From contig NZ_CALIII010000048.1 of assembly GCF_938018145.1 (NCBI RefSeq), positions 1-6,659 of the forward strand: a stretch of 6,659 nucleotides of DNA, written 5' to 3'. The stretch's first letter is position 1. The number at the start of each line of letters is the position of its first letter. This document shows, one piece after another, positions 1-6,378 of the stretch. A program made the translations under genes and the position numbers. Under the pieces are notes generated by a model. That model had not been told where the DNA came from. It did no database searches and worked only from the letters and a program-made list of their open reading frames with translations. This stretch comes from an uncultured Campylobacter sp. (GTDB lineage Bacteria > Campylobacterota > Campylobacteria > Campylobacterales > Campylobacteraceae).

Positions 1-219
1 AACGCCCTTTAAAACGTCGCAAACGACGGTCAAAATCGCGATTTTTTTAGCAAGTTTGGGGTCTTTTTGCTTTAGCACGCGCAAAACATTGGTTGCGCCG
101 ATACTGCCGCTGCCTTCTCTTCTGATGTTCACTCCGCCGAAGATATAAGCCAAAATCACGCCAGATGGGATACCGCCTAGCAGATACGCCGCGGCGTAAG
201 CTATCAAATTTTCGTTCAT
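1..219 (-). CDS. plsY: Glycerol-3-phosphate acyltransferase PlsY, N-terminal part (cut by window edge)
   Basis: PlsY is the inner-membrane enzyme that transfers an acyl group from acyl-phosphate to glycerol-3-phosphate, giving lysophosphatidic acid, the first step of phospholipid synthesis. The 73 visible codons are open without a stop and run off the left edge. They begin MNENLIAYAAAYLLGGIPSG, a hydrophobic first membrane segment (about residues 5-29) containing the family's GGIPSG-like turn. Residues 36-47 read GSGSIGATNVLR, matching the conserved PlsY glycine-rich motif (GSxxxGATNxLR) thought to bind phosphate. A second hydrophobic segment starts near residue 59. The ATG at 219 is chosen because the protein starts there as PlsY proteins usually do and AGGAT lies six bases upstream. 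The gene faces the same way as lolA but lies 599 bases from it, so it probably has its own promoter. The family call is firm; only the first third or so of the protein is present. Confidence 0.93.
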   Translation of the reverse strand, partial: MNENLIAYAAAYLLGGIPSGVILAYIFGGVNIRREGSGSIGATNVLRVLKQKDPKLAKKIAILTVVCDVLKGV

Positions 220-224
220 TTTTT

Positions 225-256
225 ATCCTGATTTTTGTTTCGATTTCGCAATATTA
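225..256 (-). promoter_or_regulatory. plsY ribosome binding site and possible -10 box
   Basis: On the minus strand AGGAT (225-229) precedes the plsY ATG by five bases and is a fair Shine-Dalgarno sequence. Further upstream TAATAT (251-256) in an AT-rich stretch could be a sigma-70 -10 box, giving a short leader. No -35 box is obvious, which is usual for Campylobacter promoters. The ribosome binding site is likely; the -10 box is only a candidate. Confidence 0.4.
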
Positions 257-413
257 ATTAAATTCGGCTGATTTTTTGATAAATCGGTCGTTTTGAAGGG
301 CGGTAAATTTGTAAATTTGACGCACCGAGACCTGCACCTTTAAGGTACTAAATTTGGTTTTGTCAAATTTCAAATTTAATCTTTCTTGTTAAGATAGAAG
401 GGGCTTAAATTAC

Positions 414-455
414 GCTCTGCTTTGCAGTTGCGAGGCAAAGCCGAAGCAAAAGAGC
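414..455. repeat. Hairpin with nested arms
   Basis: GCTTTGC (419-425) pairs perfectly with GCAAAGC (435-441) across a nine-base loop. The outer GCTCT (414-418) can pair with AGAGC (451-455), leaving a bulge on the right side. On the plus strand it is followed by TCCCTTTT, so it might end transcription weakly. No transcript is assigned to it. It sits inside the 313-657 inverted-repeat unit. Confidence 0.4.
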
Positions 456-486
456 TCCCTTTTATATCCGCCTTTCTCTTTTCTTT

Positions 487-533
487 GGGGGAGGAAGGGG
501 CTCTACTTACGAAGCGTCTCCCCTTCCTCTCCC
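487..533. repeat. Long GC-rich hairpin, purine arm and pyrimidine arm
   Basis: GGGGGAGGAAGGGG (487-500) pairs with CCCCTTCCTCTCCC (520-533): 13 Watson-Crick pairs and one G-T wobble over 14 positions, with a 19-base loop. In the loop CTT (506-508) and AAG (512-514) could pair. One arm is all purine and the other all pyrimidine, and pyrimidine-rich sequence continues to about 550. This is the strongest stem in the gene-free region. It has no T-run on either side, so it is not an ordinary intrinsic terminator. Confidence 0.55.
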
Positions 534-568
534 AAACCCTCTCCAACCCCACTGCACGTTATAAGTTG

Positions 569-583
569 CTGCGCTATGCGCAG
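569..583. repeat. Short perfect hairpin CTGCGC-TAT-GCGCAG
   Basis: A six-base GC-rich stem (569-574 with 578-583) and a three-base loop, followed by ATTTAAATTT. It is the third hairpin within the 313-657 unit. Function unknown. Confidence 0.45.
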
Positions 584-706
584 ATTTAAATTTGACGCTA
601 TTGCGCCACAAAATTAAATTTGCATTTTCAGGATGAGGGTCTCGGTGGGTAAAATTTGAGTCCAAATTTGAATATAAAAGGATAAGGCGAAGTATTTTTG
701 CGTTTA

Positions 707-774
707 GACGAGGCGGATTTAAATTTTACGACGGGAGCTACCTCGTCGGTAGTGACCGAGTAAAATTTAAATCC
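707..774. repeat. Interlocked inverted repeats downstream of lolA
   Basis: GGATTTAAATTTTA (715-728) and TAAAATTTAAATCC (761-774) are a perfect 14-bp inverted repeat. A second perfect pair, GACGAGG (707-713) with CCTCGTC (741-747), interlocks with it, so the arms run A-B-A'-B'. A third small stem (CGACG 729-733 with CGTCG 744-748) also competes. The block starts 45 bases past the lolA stop in the direction of lolA transcription. It lacks a T-run, so it is not a standard terminator; it might stabilise the lolA mRNA end or be part of a dispersed repeat. Confidence 0.5.
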
Positions 775-818
775 AACGAAGTATGAAGGAAAAAGACAAG
801 CCGCTTTTCACTAAAAAT

Positions 819-1331
819 TTATTGGTTTATGACGTCATAATACGACGGTATCACCGGCGTCAGCAAATCATCACTTATCTTAAAATCCTTTTTTGTGTTG
901 CTCAGCGTGATTTTGATTTTGTTGCCGAGCTTATCCTCGTAGTCGATCCTTGTCGGGATGTAGTTTTTGACGGTGATTAGATACTCTACGCCGTCGTATT
1001 TGGCTTTGTAGAGCGTGTCGGTGATCTTAACCGCGTTTCTAACGACGTCGATTAGATTGGGCGCCTTTTCAAATTTTGAGATAATCGCTTGCTCGAGGGC
1101 ATCCTCGATCACGACGACGCGGTTTTTATCAAAGTAGATTTTTTTAGGCGTCGGGCGCTCGTAGATCCAGTAGGCGCGGTTGTTGCTTTTTGCGTAAAAT
1201 TTACCGAAATAATCGACCGTTTCGTTCTCGCTCGTGATGGTTTGCACGAAGTCGCTTTGAAGCGTGACGAAATTTAACGTAACTGCGAAAGCCGAGGCGC
1301 AAAAGAGCAAAAATGCTAAAATTTTTTTCAT
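819..1331 (-). CDS. lolA: Outer-membrane lipoprotein carrier protein LolA
   Basis: LolA is the periplasmic chaperone that takes lipoproteins released from the inner membrane by the Lol ABC transporter and carries them to the outer membrane. The 170-residue product begins with a signal peptide (MKK, a hydrophobic stretch 4-14, then ASAFA) with likely cleavage after residue 16. The mature part has the family pattern: an early SDFVQTIT segment (26-33), then GKFYAK (43-48) and AYWIYERPTPKKIYFD (53-68), forming the start of the open beta-barrel. The length fits short epsilonproteobacterial LolA proteins. The ATG at 1331 is supported by AAGGA seven bases upstream and by the signal peptide beginning there. 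It is transcribed divergently from secA. No lolB is in the window; LolB is generally lacking outside beta- and gammaproteobacteria. The signal peptide has a cysteine at residue 11, but its context (LLFC) is not a good lipobox. Confidence 0.9.
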   Translation of the reverse strand: MKKILAFLLFCASAFAVTLNFVTLQSDFVQTITSENETVDYFGKFYAKSNNRAYWIYERPTPKKIYFDKNRVVVIEDALEQAIISKFEKAPNLIDVVRNAVKITDTLYKAKYDGVEYLITVKNYIPTRIDYEDKLGNKIKITLSNTKKDFKISDDLLTPVIPSYYDVINQ

Positions 1332-1337
1332 ATATTT

Positions 1338-1359
1338 TCCTTTATCGGGCGAAATTCTA
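1338..1359 (-). promoter_or_regulatory. lolA promoter -10 box and ribosome binding site
   Basis: Reading the minus strand, TAGAAT (1354-1359) preceded by AGC is a good -10 candidate, and AAGGA (1338-1342) is the Shine-Dalgarno sequence seven bases before the lolA ATG. The implied leader is only about 15-20 bases. No -35 box is clear. Confidence 0.5.
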
Positions 1360-1374
1360 GCTAAGTTTAAATAA

Positions 1375-1414
1375 TAAAATGTTAAAATCCAAGCTTTAAC
1401 AAAATTTAAAAAGG
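1375..1414 (+). promoter_or_regulatory. secA promoter candidates and ribosome binding site
   Basis: Two overlapping-range TAAAAT hexamers (1375-1380 and 1383-1388) could serve as the secA -10 box in an AT-rich stretch. AAGG (1411-1414) stands six bases before the ATG as Shine-Dalgarno. The lolA and secA promoters face away from each other within 89 bases and may influence one another. I see no SecM-like upstream reading frame, the device that tunes secA in enterobacteria. Confidence 0.45.
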
Positions 1415-1420
1415 CTAAAA

Positions 1421-4006
1421 ATGATAACGGCGTTTATGCAGAAGGTATTTGGCACGAAAAACGACAGGGAAGTAAAAAAATATTTCAAACGAGTCGCCTA
1501 CATAAACTCGCTTGAAAGCAAATATCAAGCGATGAGCGACGATGAGCTAAAGGCTAAATTTAACGAATTTAAAGCGCAGGTACAAAACGGCGAAAAGAGC
1601 CAGGACGAACTGCTAGACGACGTGTTTGCCATCGTGCGCGAGGTCGGTAAAAGGACGCTAAATATGCGCCATTTCGACGTTCAGCTAATCGGCGGCATGG
1701 TGCTAAACGACGGCAAGATCGCCGAGATGAAAACGGGCGAAGGTAAAACCCTCGTGGCAAGCTTGCCCGTCGTGCTAAACGCGATGAGCGGCAAGGGCGT
1801 ACACGTCGTGACCGTAAACGACTACCTCGCCAAACGCGACGCGACGCAAATGGGCGAAATTTATAAATTTCTAGGCCTTAGCGTCGGCGTGATACTAGGC
1901 GGCGAATACGACGACTCGGCGCGAAAAGCCGCATACGATAGCGACATCACGTACGGCACGAATAACGAATTCGGCTTTGACTACCTGCGCGATAATATGA
2001 AAATGGATTTCAAAGATAAGGTGCAAAGAGAGCATAACTTCGTCATCGTGGACGAGGTCGATAGTATCCTCATCGACGAGGCCAGGACGCCGCTCATCAT
2101 CTCGGGCCCTACAAACCGCACGCTAGATGGTTACATCAAAGCAAACGAGGTCGCGCGCCAGATGAAGCGCGGCGAACCGCCTGCGACTCCGCAAGAAAAG
2201 GCTACCGGCGACTTTACCGTCGATGAGAAAAACCGCACGATAGCGATCACCGAAGAAGGCATCTCAAAGGCTGAAAAGCTCTTTGGCGTGGCAAATCTCT
2301 ACGACATGGAAAACGCGATTTTGAGCCACCACCTAGACCAAGCTCTAAAGGCGCACAATCTCTTTGAAAAAGACGTTCACTACGTCGTTCGCGACGGGCA
2401 AGTCGTCATCGTCGACGAATTTACGGGGCGTCTTAGCGAAGGACGAAGATTTAGCGAGGGCTTGCACCAAGCGCTCGAGGCCAAAGAGGGCGTAAAGATC
2501 CAAGAGGAGAGCCAAACTCTAGCCGATATTACATTTCAAAACTACTTTAGGCTTTATAAAAAACTATCGGGCATGACGGGTACGGCGCAGACGGAGGCGA
2601 CCGAGTTTTCGCAAATTTACAAGCTTGACGTCGTATCGATCCCGACAAACGTGCCGGTAATCAGAAAAGACAACAACGATCTCATATATAAAACCGAAAA
2701 TGAGAAATTTAAAGCCGTGATAGACGAGATCAAAAAGGCTCACGACCGCGGTCAGCCCGTACTCGTGGGTACCGCCTCGATCGAAAAGAGCGAAAAGTTG
2801 CATAGCTTACTCGTAAAAGAAAAGATCCCGCACTCCGTGCTAAACGCTAAAAATCACGAAAAAGAAGCCGAGATCATCGCTCAAGCCGGCGCTCGCGGCG
2901 CGGTTACGATCGCGACGAATATGGCCGGACGCGGCGTAGATATCCGCATCGACGACGAGGTGCGAAACCTAGGCGGCCTATACATCATCGGCACCGAAAG
3001 GCACGAAAGCCGCCGTATAGACAACCAGCTACGAGGCCGCTCGGGGCGTCAGGGTGATCCGGGAGTGAGCCGCTTTTACCTAAGCCTTGAGGATAACTTA
3101 CTTCGGATATTCGGCAGCGACCGCATCAAGGCGATAATGACGCGTCTTGGTATCGAGGAGGGCGAAAGTATCGACTCCAAAATGGTCACAAGAGCCGTCG
3201 AAAATGCGCAAAAAAAGGTCGAGAGTCTGCACTTTGAAGCGCGAAAGCATATCCTCGAGTACGACGACGTCGCAAACGAGCAGCGAAAAACGGTGTATAA
3301 ATTTAGAAACGAGCTACTTGATCCAAATTTCGAAGTCGGCGAAAAGATCAAGCAAAATCGCGCCGAATTTGTCGAGCATCTGCTAGCTCAGGCTGAAATT
3401 TACGCAGGCGAGCCAAAGAGCGAATACAATCTCGAAAAACTAAGCTCCGTGATAATCTCAAACGGCGCGTTCATGCAGCCAGATGATCTAAAAGATCTCG
3501 ACTATGCCGAGCTTGCCGAAAAGATAACGGCTAAATTTGAAGCCGACTACGAAGAAAAAATGGGCATCATAGGCGAGGGTCAGCGCAGATACCTAGAAAA
3601 GGTGCTTTGCCTGCAAGTACTAGACACCGCATGGCGCGAGCATCTATATCAGATGGACATCCTAAAAACCGGCATCGGACTGCGCGGCTACAACCAAAAA
3701 GATCCGCTCACCGAGTATAAAAAAGAGAGCTTTAACCTCTTTATGGAGCTCGTTAGTCGCATCAAATTTGAGAGTATCAAGATACTAACGGCCGTGCGCC
3801 TAAGCTTCTCCGGGCCTAGTGAGTCTGCGCCGCAAGAAGCTCAAGATAGCGAGACTGTCGGTGCACCTGAGAGTGAAGAAAAGCCTGGTAAAAAAGTATC
3901 GCGAAACGACCCATGCCCGTGCGGAAGCGGCAAAAAGTACAAAGACTGCCACGGCAAGAGCGGCCCTAAAAAAGGAGCTTTTGCGGAGGATTGGGATAAA
4001 ATTTAG
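1421..4006 (+). CDS. secA: Protein translocase ATPase SecA
   Basis: SecA is the motor that binds preproteins and pushes them through the SecYEG channel by ATP hydrolysis. All family landmarks are visible in the 861 residues. Walker A is MKTGEGKT (103-110). [10 protein letters not shown] (131-140) follows. Walker B is VIVDEVDS (208-215), running into [14 protein letters not shown]. The preprotein-binding domain spans about 225-365. The second helicase half has [10 protein letters not shown] (499-508) and [13 protein letters not shown] (536-548). The scaffold and two-helix region ends in [20 protein letters not shown] (738-757). A flexible acidic linker (about 798-825) leads to the C-terminal zinc site C832-x-C834-x8-C843-H844, which in other bacteria contacts SecB and phospholipids. 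No domain is missing. The start fits the usual SecA N-terminus ([20 protein letters not shown]) and has AAGG upstream. It ends at an intrinsic terminator, so it appears to be transcribed largely on its own. Confidence 0.99.
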   Translation: MITAFMQKVFGTKNDREVKKYFKRVAYINSLESKYQAMSDDELKAKFNEFKAQVQNGEKSQDELLDDVFAIVREVGKRTLNMRHFDVQLIGGMVLNDGKIAEMKTGEGKTLVASLPVVLNAMSGKGVHVVTVNDYLAKRDATQMGEIYKFLGLSVGVILGGEYDDSARKAAYDSDITYGTNNEFGFDYLRDNMKMDFKDKVQREHNFVIVDEVDSILIDEARTPLIISGPTNRTLDGYIKANEVARQMKRGEPPATPQEKATGDFTVDEKNRTIAITEEGISKAEKLFGVANLYDMENAILSHHLDQALKAHNLFEKDVHYVVRDGQVVIVDEFTGRLSEGRRFSEGLHQALEAKEGVKIQEESQTLADITFQNYFRLYKKLSGMTGTAQTEATEFSQIYKLDVVSIPTNVPVIRKDNNDLIYKTENEKFKAVIDEIKKAHDRGQPVLVGTASIEKSEKLHSLLVKEKIPHSVLNAKNHEKEAEIIAQAGARGAVTIATNMAGRGVDIRIDDEVRNLGGLYIIGTERHESRRIDNQLRGRSGRQGDPGVSRFYLSLEDNLLRIFGSDRIKAIMTRLGIEEGESIDSKMVTRAVENAQKKVESLHFEARKHILEYDDVANEQRKTVYKFRNELLDPNFEVGEKIKQNRAEFVEHLLAQAEIYAGEPKSEYNLEKLSSVIISNGAFMQPDDLKDLDYAELAEKITAKFEADYEEKMGIIGEGQRRYLEKVLCLQVLDTAWREHLYQMDILKTGIGLRGYNQKDPLTEYKKESFNLFMELVSRIKFESIKILTAVRLSFSGPSESAPQEAQDSETVGAPESEEKPGKKVSRNDPCPCGSGKKYKDCHGKSGPKKGAFAEDWDKI

Positions 4007-4021
4007 CTTTGGGGTTTTGGC

Positions 4022-4062
4022 GGCGGCTTGCTAAATTTAGCATTTAAATTTGCCGCCTTTTT
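4022..4062 (+). terminator. Intrinsic terminator of secA
   Basis: GGCGGC (4022-4027) pairs with GCCGCC (4052-4057), followed directly by TTTTT (4058-4062). The loop contains the 12-base palindrome GCTAAATTTAGC (4030-4041), which can fold on top. It starts 15 bases after the secA stop codon. The GC stem plus T-run is the textbook arrangement. Confidence 0.75.
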
Positions 4063-4245
4063 GAAGCGGCGAGGCATCTTAACGTAAATTTAAAACGCTT
4101 AGCTTTTTCAAGCGGGTTTTAAAATTTGACGTCAAATTTGCACGGATAGACAAATTTAATGCGCTTGGCGCAAATTTAAAATAAGATCAAGCGAAACAAA
4201 AATAGCGAGCAAGTCAAAGCCCAAATTTAAACAACGGAAAATCAA
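4063..4245. other. AT-rich spacer before the Lol-type permease
   Basis: This spacer has no gene. AAAACGCTT (4092-4100) and AAGCGGGTTTT (4110-4120) form a second, imperfect hairpin ending in Ts. TGCGC-TTG-GCGCA (4160-4172) is a small perfect stem. TAAAAT (4177-4182) or TAAGAT (4182-4187) could be the -10 box for the downstream gene, about 60 bases before its ATG. The only Shine-Dalgarno-like sequence is a weak CGGA (4235-4238). Confidence 0.5.
4122..4139. repeat. 18-bp perfect palindrome AAATTTGACGTCAAATTT
   Basis: The 18 bases are self-complementary, with TGACGTCA at the centre. It lies about 105 bases before the permease start codon, upstream of the candidate -10 boxes, where an operator could sit. 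The AAATTT arms are a common word here, so only the centre is distinctive. A second TGACGTCA-centred palindrome (TTATGACGTCATAA, 827-840) lies in the 3' end of lolA. Confidence 0.45.
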
Positions 4246-5442
4246 ATGAGCCTAACCAAATATCTACTTTTTAAATATCTACGGTTTGACAAAACCCAGC
4301 CGTTTATTATGCTTTCGGCGCTGCTAGCGTTTCTAGGTGTGGGCGTCGGGCTCATGGTGCTCATCGTTGCGATGGCGATCATGAACGGCTTTGACAAGGA
4401 GTTTGAGCGCAAACTTTTTACTATGAACTACCCGATCACGATCCTCTCCGCTATCCGCGGCAACATCGACGAGAGCGACGTTAGCGAGCTCAAGCAGAAG
4501 TTTCCGAATCTCAAATTTAGCCCGTACATCATGAGTCAAGTTATCATCAAGGGTGCAAATAGCTTCGAGGGCGGACTGCTTTTTGGCGTAAATTCAGCCG
4601 ACGAAAAGCAGATAAACTCGGTCGTGGCAGCCGGTCTTGGTGACCGCGAGCTAGACGGATACGGCTTGCTCGTCGGACAAGGCGTCAAAAATGAGATGAT
4701 GGTAAACGAAAACGACAAACTCACGCTCATTTTTACCAAAAACGACCCGAGCGGCTTTGCTCTAACGCCTAAAATGAAGCGCTTTGAAGTCGTGAGCTCG
4801 TTTAGCTCGGGGCTTGTGGCCTACGATAAAAGCTACCTCTACACGAGCGTGGAGGCGCTACGCAAGATACTCGAGTACGATGAGGGCAAATTTGACGGTA
4901 TACACGTGTTTTCAAACGATCCGTTCGCCGACATCGAAAAGATCTCGCGCGAGCTACGTCTGGGGCAAAAAGCTATCGGCTGGTGGCAGCAAAACGGTAA
5001 CTTTTTCTCTGCTTTGGCTCTCGAAAAACGCGCGCTTTTCATCGTTTTGATGCTCATCATCCTAGTTGCCTCACTAAATATCGTAAGCTCGCTGCTCATG
5101 ACCGTCATGAATCGCCGCCAGGAGATCGCGTTACTACTCTCGCTGGGCGCTAGCAAGGCCGAGATCAAAAAGAGCTTTTTTGCGCTGGGAGCCACGATAG
5201 GTGGAGGTGGGATAGTGTTTGGACTCGTGCTCGGGCTCTTTGGCGTATGGCTACTCGGTAGCTTTGATATCGTAAATTTGCCAGCCGACGTTTACGGCAG
5301 CGCGAAGCTTCCTATGGAGTTATCTTTGCTCGATCTTGTTATGATTTTGGTCGGAGCGGTCGTTATAGTGGCGTTTTCGTCGTTTTACCCTGCTAAAAAA
5401 GCCGCGCAAATAAACGTACTTGAGACGCTTAGGAATGAATAA
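4246..5442 (+). CDS. LolC/LolE-family lipoprotein-releasing ABC transporter permease
   Basis: This family forms the membrane part of the complex that, driven by the LolD ATPase, lifts outer-membrane lipoproteins out of the inner membrane and hands them to LolA. The 398-residue length equals that of LolC/LolE proteins. The topology is right: one N-terminal membrane segment (about 20-46), a large periplasmic domain (about 50-260), then three membrane segments (about 263-288, 312-337, 361-383). The stretch before the second segment, WWQQNGNFFSALALEKR (246-262), and the cytoplasmic loop RRQEIALLLSLGASKAEIKK (290-309), a coupling-helix segment, are typical of LolC/E and FtsX-like permeases. The C-terminus YPAKKAAQINVLETLR also fits. 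I leave the symbol blank because one permease often replaces the LolC-LolE pair outside the gammaproteobacteria, and the sequence alone does not tell LolC from LolE. No ATPase gene adjoins it. It follows secA after a terminator, with lolA just beyond secA. Confidence 0.88.
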   Translation: MSLTKYLLFKYLRFDKTQPFIMLSALLAFLGVGVGLMVLIVAMAIMNGFDKEFERKLFTMNYPITILSAIRGNIDESDVSELKQKFPNLKFSPYIMSQVIIKGANSFEGGLLFGVNSADEKQINSVVAAGLGDRELDGYGLLVGQGVKNEMMVNENDKLTLIFTKNDPSGFALTPKMKRFEVVSSFSSGLVAYDKSYLYTSVEALRKILEYDEGKFDGIHVFSNDPFADIEKISRELRLGQKAIGWWQQNGNFFSALALEKRALFIVLMLIILVASLNIVSSLLMTVMNRRQEIALLLSLGASKAEIKKSFFALGATIGGGGIVFGLVLGLFGVWLLGSFDIVNLPADVYGSAKLPMELSLLDLVMILVGAVVIVAFSSFYPAKKAAQINVLETLRNE

Positions 5443-5443
5443 A

Positions 5444-5468
5444 TCGGCATTTTAGCCGAAATGCTTTT
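5444..5468 (+). terminator. Weak terminator after the Lol-type permease
   Basis: GCATTT (5447-5452) pairs with AAATGC (5459-5464), followed by TTTT (5465-5468). The first two bases after the stop codon are only a few bases away. An alternative stem, TCGGC (5444-5448) with GCCGA (5455-5459), uses overlapping bases and excludes the first. Both stems are short, so termination may be partial. Confidence 0.45.
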
Positions 5469-5866
5469 GGGTTAAATTTGAGCGAATAAAAATTTGCTGT
5501 TTTGACCGCGCTGGCTCGTCTATTTTTTGAATTATATAAAAAGCGGATTTATTTGCGTTCGAGCTTTTCAAGATTTATACTTATTGATTTTTATTCTCGT
5601 GCGTGTAAATTTTTAAATTTAAGCCGCCGTCGGAGTCAAATTTACCCTCCAAACTAGAAATTGTACATCGTGCAAAGTATCCGCAACCAAGTAGTAGCCG
5701 TAAGTTTGCCTATATTTTTTATACTGCAACGGTTGCTAAATTTACTTACGTCATTTAGAAAAGCTATGCTTAAGGTTGGCACTTATGCTAAATTTACGCC
5801 ATATTTTGCTGCTATTTTGAAAGTTATTATATTAATTTGCAAGCAAAAATTTGAGGCCCTTTAAGG
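5469..5866. other. Gene-free stretch of about 400 bases, strongly AT-rich
   Basis: I find no supported gene. An open frame from TTG 5661 to 5864 on the plus strand would give a hydrophobic 67-residue product, but it has no ribosome binding site and a composition expected of random AT-rich DNA. On the minus strand a 42-codon frame (GTG 5782 to TAG 5654) is also open, again without a ribosome binding site. Small repeats are present: TGCTAAATTTAC occurs twice in direct orientation (5734-5745, 5786-5797); CGTAAGT (5699-5705) is inverted as ACTTACG (5744-5750); and GCAACGGTTGC (5726-5736) is a small palindrome. The stretch could be a decayed gene or simple spacer DNA. Confidence 0.55.
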
Positions 5867-5900
5867 TATAATGGCCAAAATTTAATCCAAATTTGGGGAG
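5867..5900 (+). promoter_or_regulatory. Promoter -10 box and strong ribosome binding site of the unknown gene
   Basis: TATAAT (5867-5872) is a perfect sigma-70 -10 hexamer. GGGGAG (5895-5900) is a strong Shine-Dalgarno sequence four bases before the ATG at 5905. No convincing -35 box is present at the usual distance, as is common in Campylobacter. The Shine-Dalgarno position decides for ATG 5905 over the upstream in-frame TTG at 5893, which would overlap it. Confidence 0.65.
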
Positions 5901-5904
5901 AAAA

Positions 5905-6378
5905 ATGACGAATTCCGAGTACGCGCGCCGCATTGCCGAGGCTGCGGGGCTGGATCTAAATTTGGATTGCAAAGAGATCGATCTGCAGGATAAGTTTTAC
6001 GGACTTTTTCAGTGCTTTATGCCCGACGGCGTCGGCGTAGAAACGGTGTTTGCGCCGCTGCAAAACGGCACCGAGCTGCAAGCGCGCATAATGCCGATCT
6101 ACGCAGTCACGGCGCAGCAAACGCGAGAGACATTCGATCAAGGCATGGCGCCCGGGTATTTTTGCCCGCCGCAGGATCCGAAATTTGATGACGAAGGACT
6201 TAAGAGCCTAGCTTTAGCGCACGTTCGAAATTTAAAAATTTTTGCCGAGTTTCTCGGTAATGACGAGCTTTTAAAAATGCTTGACGAAATAAAATCCGCG
6301 CGCGTGCAGGAGAGCTTTGATCTCGCAGATCACGAAGGTGGGCTTGCGGACGCCTTATGCGGGGCGAGTGGGTTATAG
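5905..6378 (+). CDS. Unrecognised soluble protein, probably the N-terminal part of a frameshifted gene
   Basis: I do not recognise this 157-residue product. It is acidic and lacks a signal peptide or membrane segments, so it is probably cytoplasmic. An N-terminal helix (about 3-15) is followed by an alternating stretch with FYGLFQCFMPDG (31-42) that looks like beta strands. A proline- and cysteine-containing segment (GYFCPPQDP, 84-92) comes next, and then a helical part with LKSLALAHVRNLKIFAEFLG (99-118). Cysteines at 22, 37, 87 and 152 are not arranged as a clear metal site. The start has a strong ribosome binding site and a perfect -10 box upstream, so it is expressed as the first gene of its unit. 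The last dozen residues (LADALCGASGL) end at a TAG, while good coding sequence continues in another frame. One extra G in the G run 6361-6364 would join the two, so this reading may be truncated. Confidence 0.72.
   Translation: MTNSEYARRIAEAAGLDLNLDCKEIDLQDKFYGLFQCFMPDGVGVETVFAPLQNGTELQARIMPIYAVTAQQTRETFDQGMAPGYFCPPQDPKFDDEGLKSLALAHVRNLKIFAEFLGNDELLKMLDEIKSARVQESFDLADHEGGLADALCGASGL

Larger units (their letters stand above)
313..657. repeat. Imperfect 20-bp inverted repeat bounding a 345-bp MITE-like unit
   Basis: The left arm AAATTTGACGCACCGAGACC (313-332) is matched in reverse complement by GGTCTCGGTGGGTAAAATTT (638-657) at 18 of 20 positions, including ten consecutive bases (CACCGAGACC against GGTCTCGGTG). 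The 305 bases between the arms hold no open frame of note but carry three hairpins. This is the layout of a miniature inverted-repeat element or of two opposed copies of a dispersed repeat. Part of each match is the AAATTT word, common in this genome, so the meaningful core is the CACCGAGACC stretch. I see no clear target-site duplication. Whether it occurs elsewhere in the genome cannot be seen here. Confidence 0.4.
220..818. other. Gene-free region of about 600 bases rich in inverted repeats
   Basis: I find no credible protein gene on either strand between plsY and lolA. The open frame from ATG 783 on the plus strand is antisense to the end of lolA and has no ribosome binding site. What the stretch does hold is structure: a 20-base imperfect inverted repeat bounding 313-657, three compact hairpins inside it (414-455, 487-533, 569-583), and a strong AT-rich inverted repeat at 715-774. 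AAATTT and its extensions recur throughout. The base composition shifts sharply along the region, from AT-rich flanks to GC-rich tracts around 487-583, which suggests that the middle was inserted or is a structured element. No tRNA or known RNA family was recognised. Confidence 0.7.

Noticed and set aside
220..818. CRISPR array or tRNA in the long gap
   Set aside because: There are no regularly spaced direct repeats and no cloverleaf; the repeats are inverted and differ from one another.
783..980. Plus-strand open frame of 65 codons
   Set aside because: It runs antisense across the 3' end of lolA and has no convincing ribosome binding site; the lolA frame has a signal peptide and family motifs.
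1297..1303. LolA as a lipoprotein because of the cysteine at residue 11
   Set aside because: The context LLFC lacks the small residue before cysteine required of a lipobox, and ASAFA after it gives a good signal peptidase I site.
1569..1760. Minus-strand open frames inside secA and the permease gene
   Set aside because: They are arginine- or serine-rich shadows of well-supported genes, without start signals.
5661..5864. Plus-strand frame from TTG encoding a hydrophobic 67-residue peptide
   Set aside because: No ribosome binding site, a poor start codon and a composition expected from AT-rich DNA.
5893..5904. Upstream TTG start for the unknown gene
   Set aside because: It overlaps the strong GGGGAG ribosome binding site, which is ideally spaced for ATG 5905.
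6361..6364. Phase-variable poly-G tract as the cause of the frameshift
   Set aside because: Campylobacter phase-variable tracts are normally eight or more Gs; four is too short for frequent slippage.
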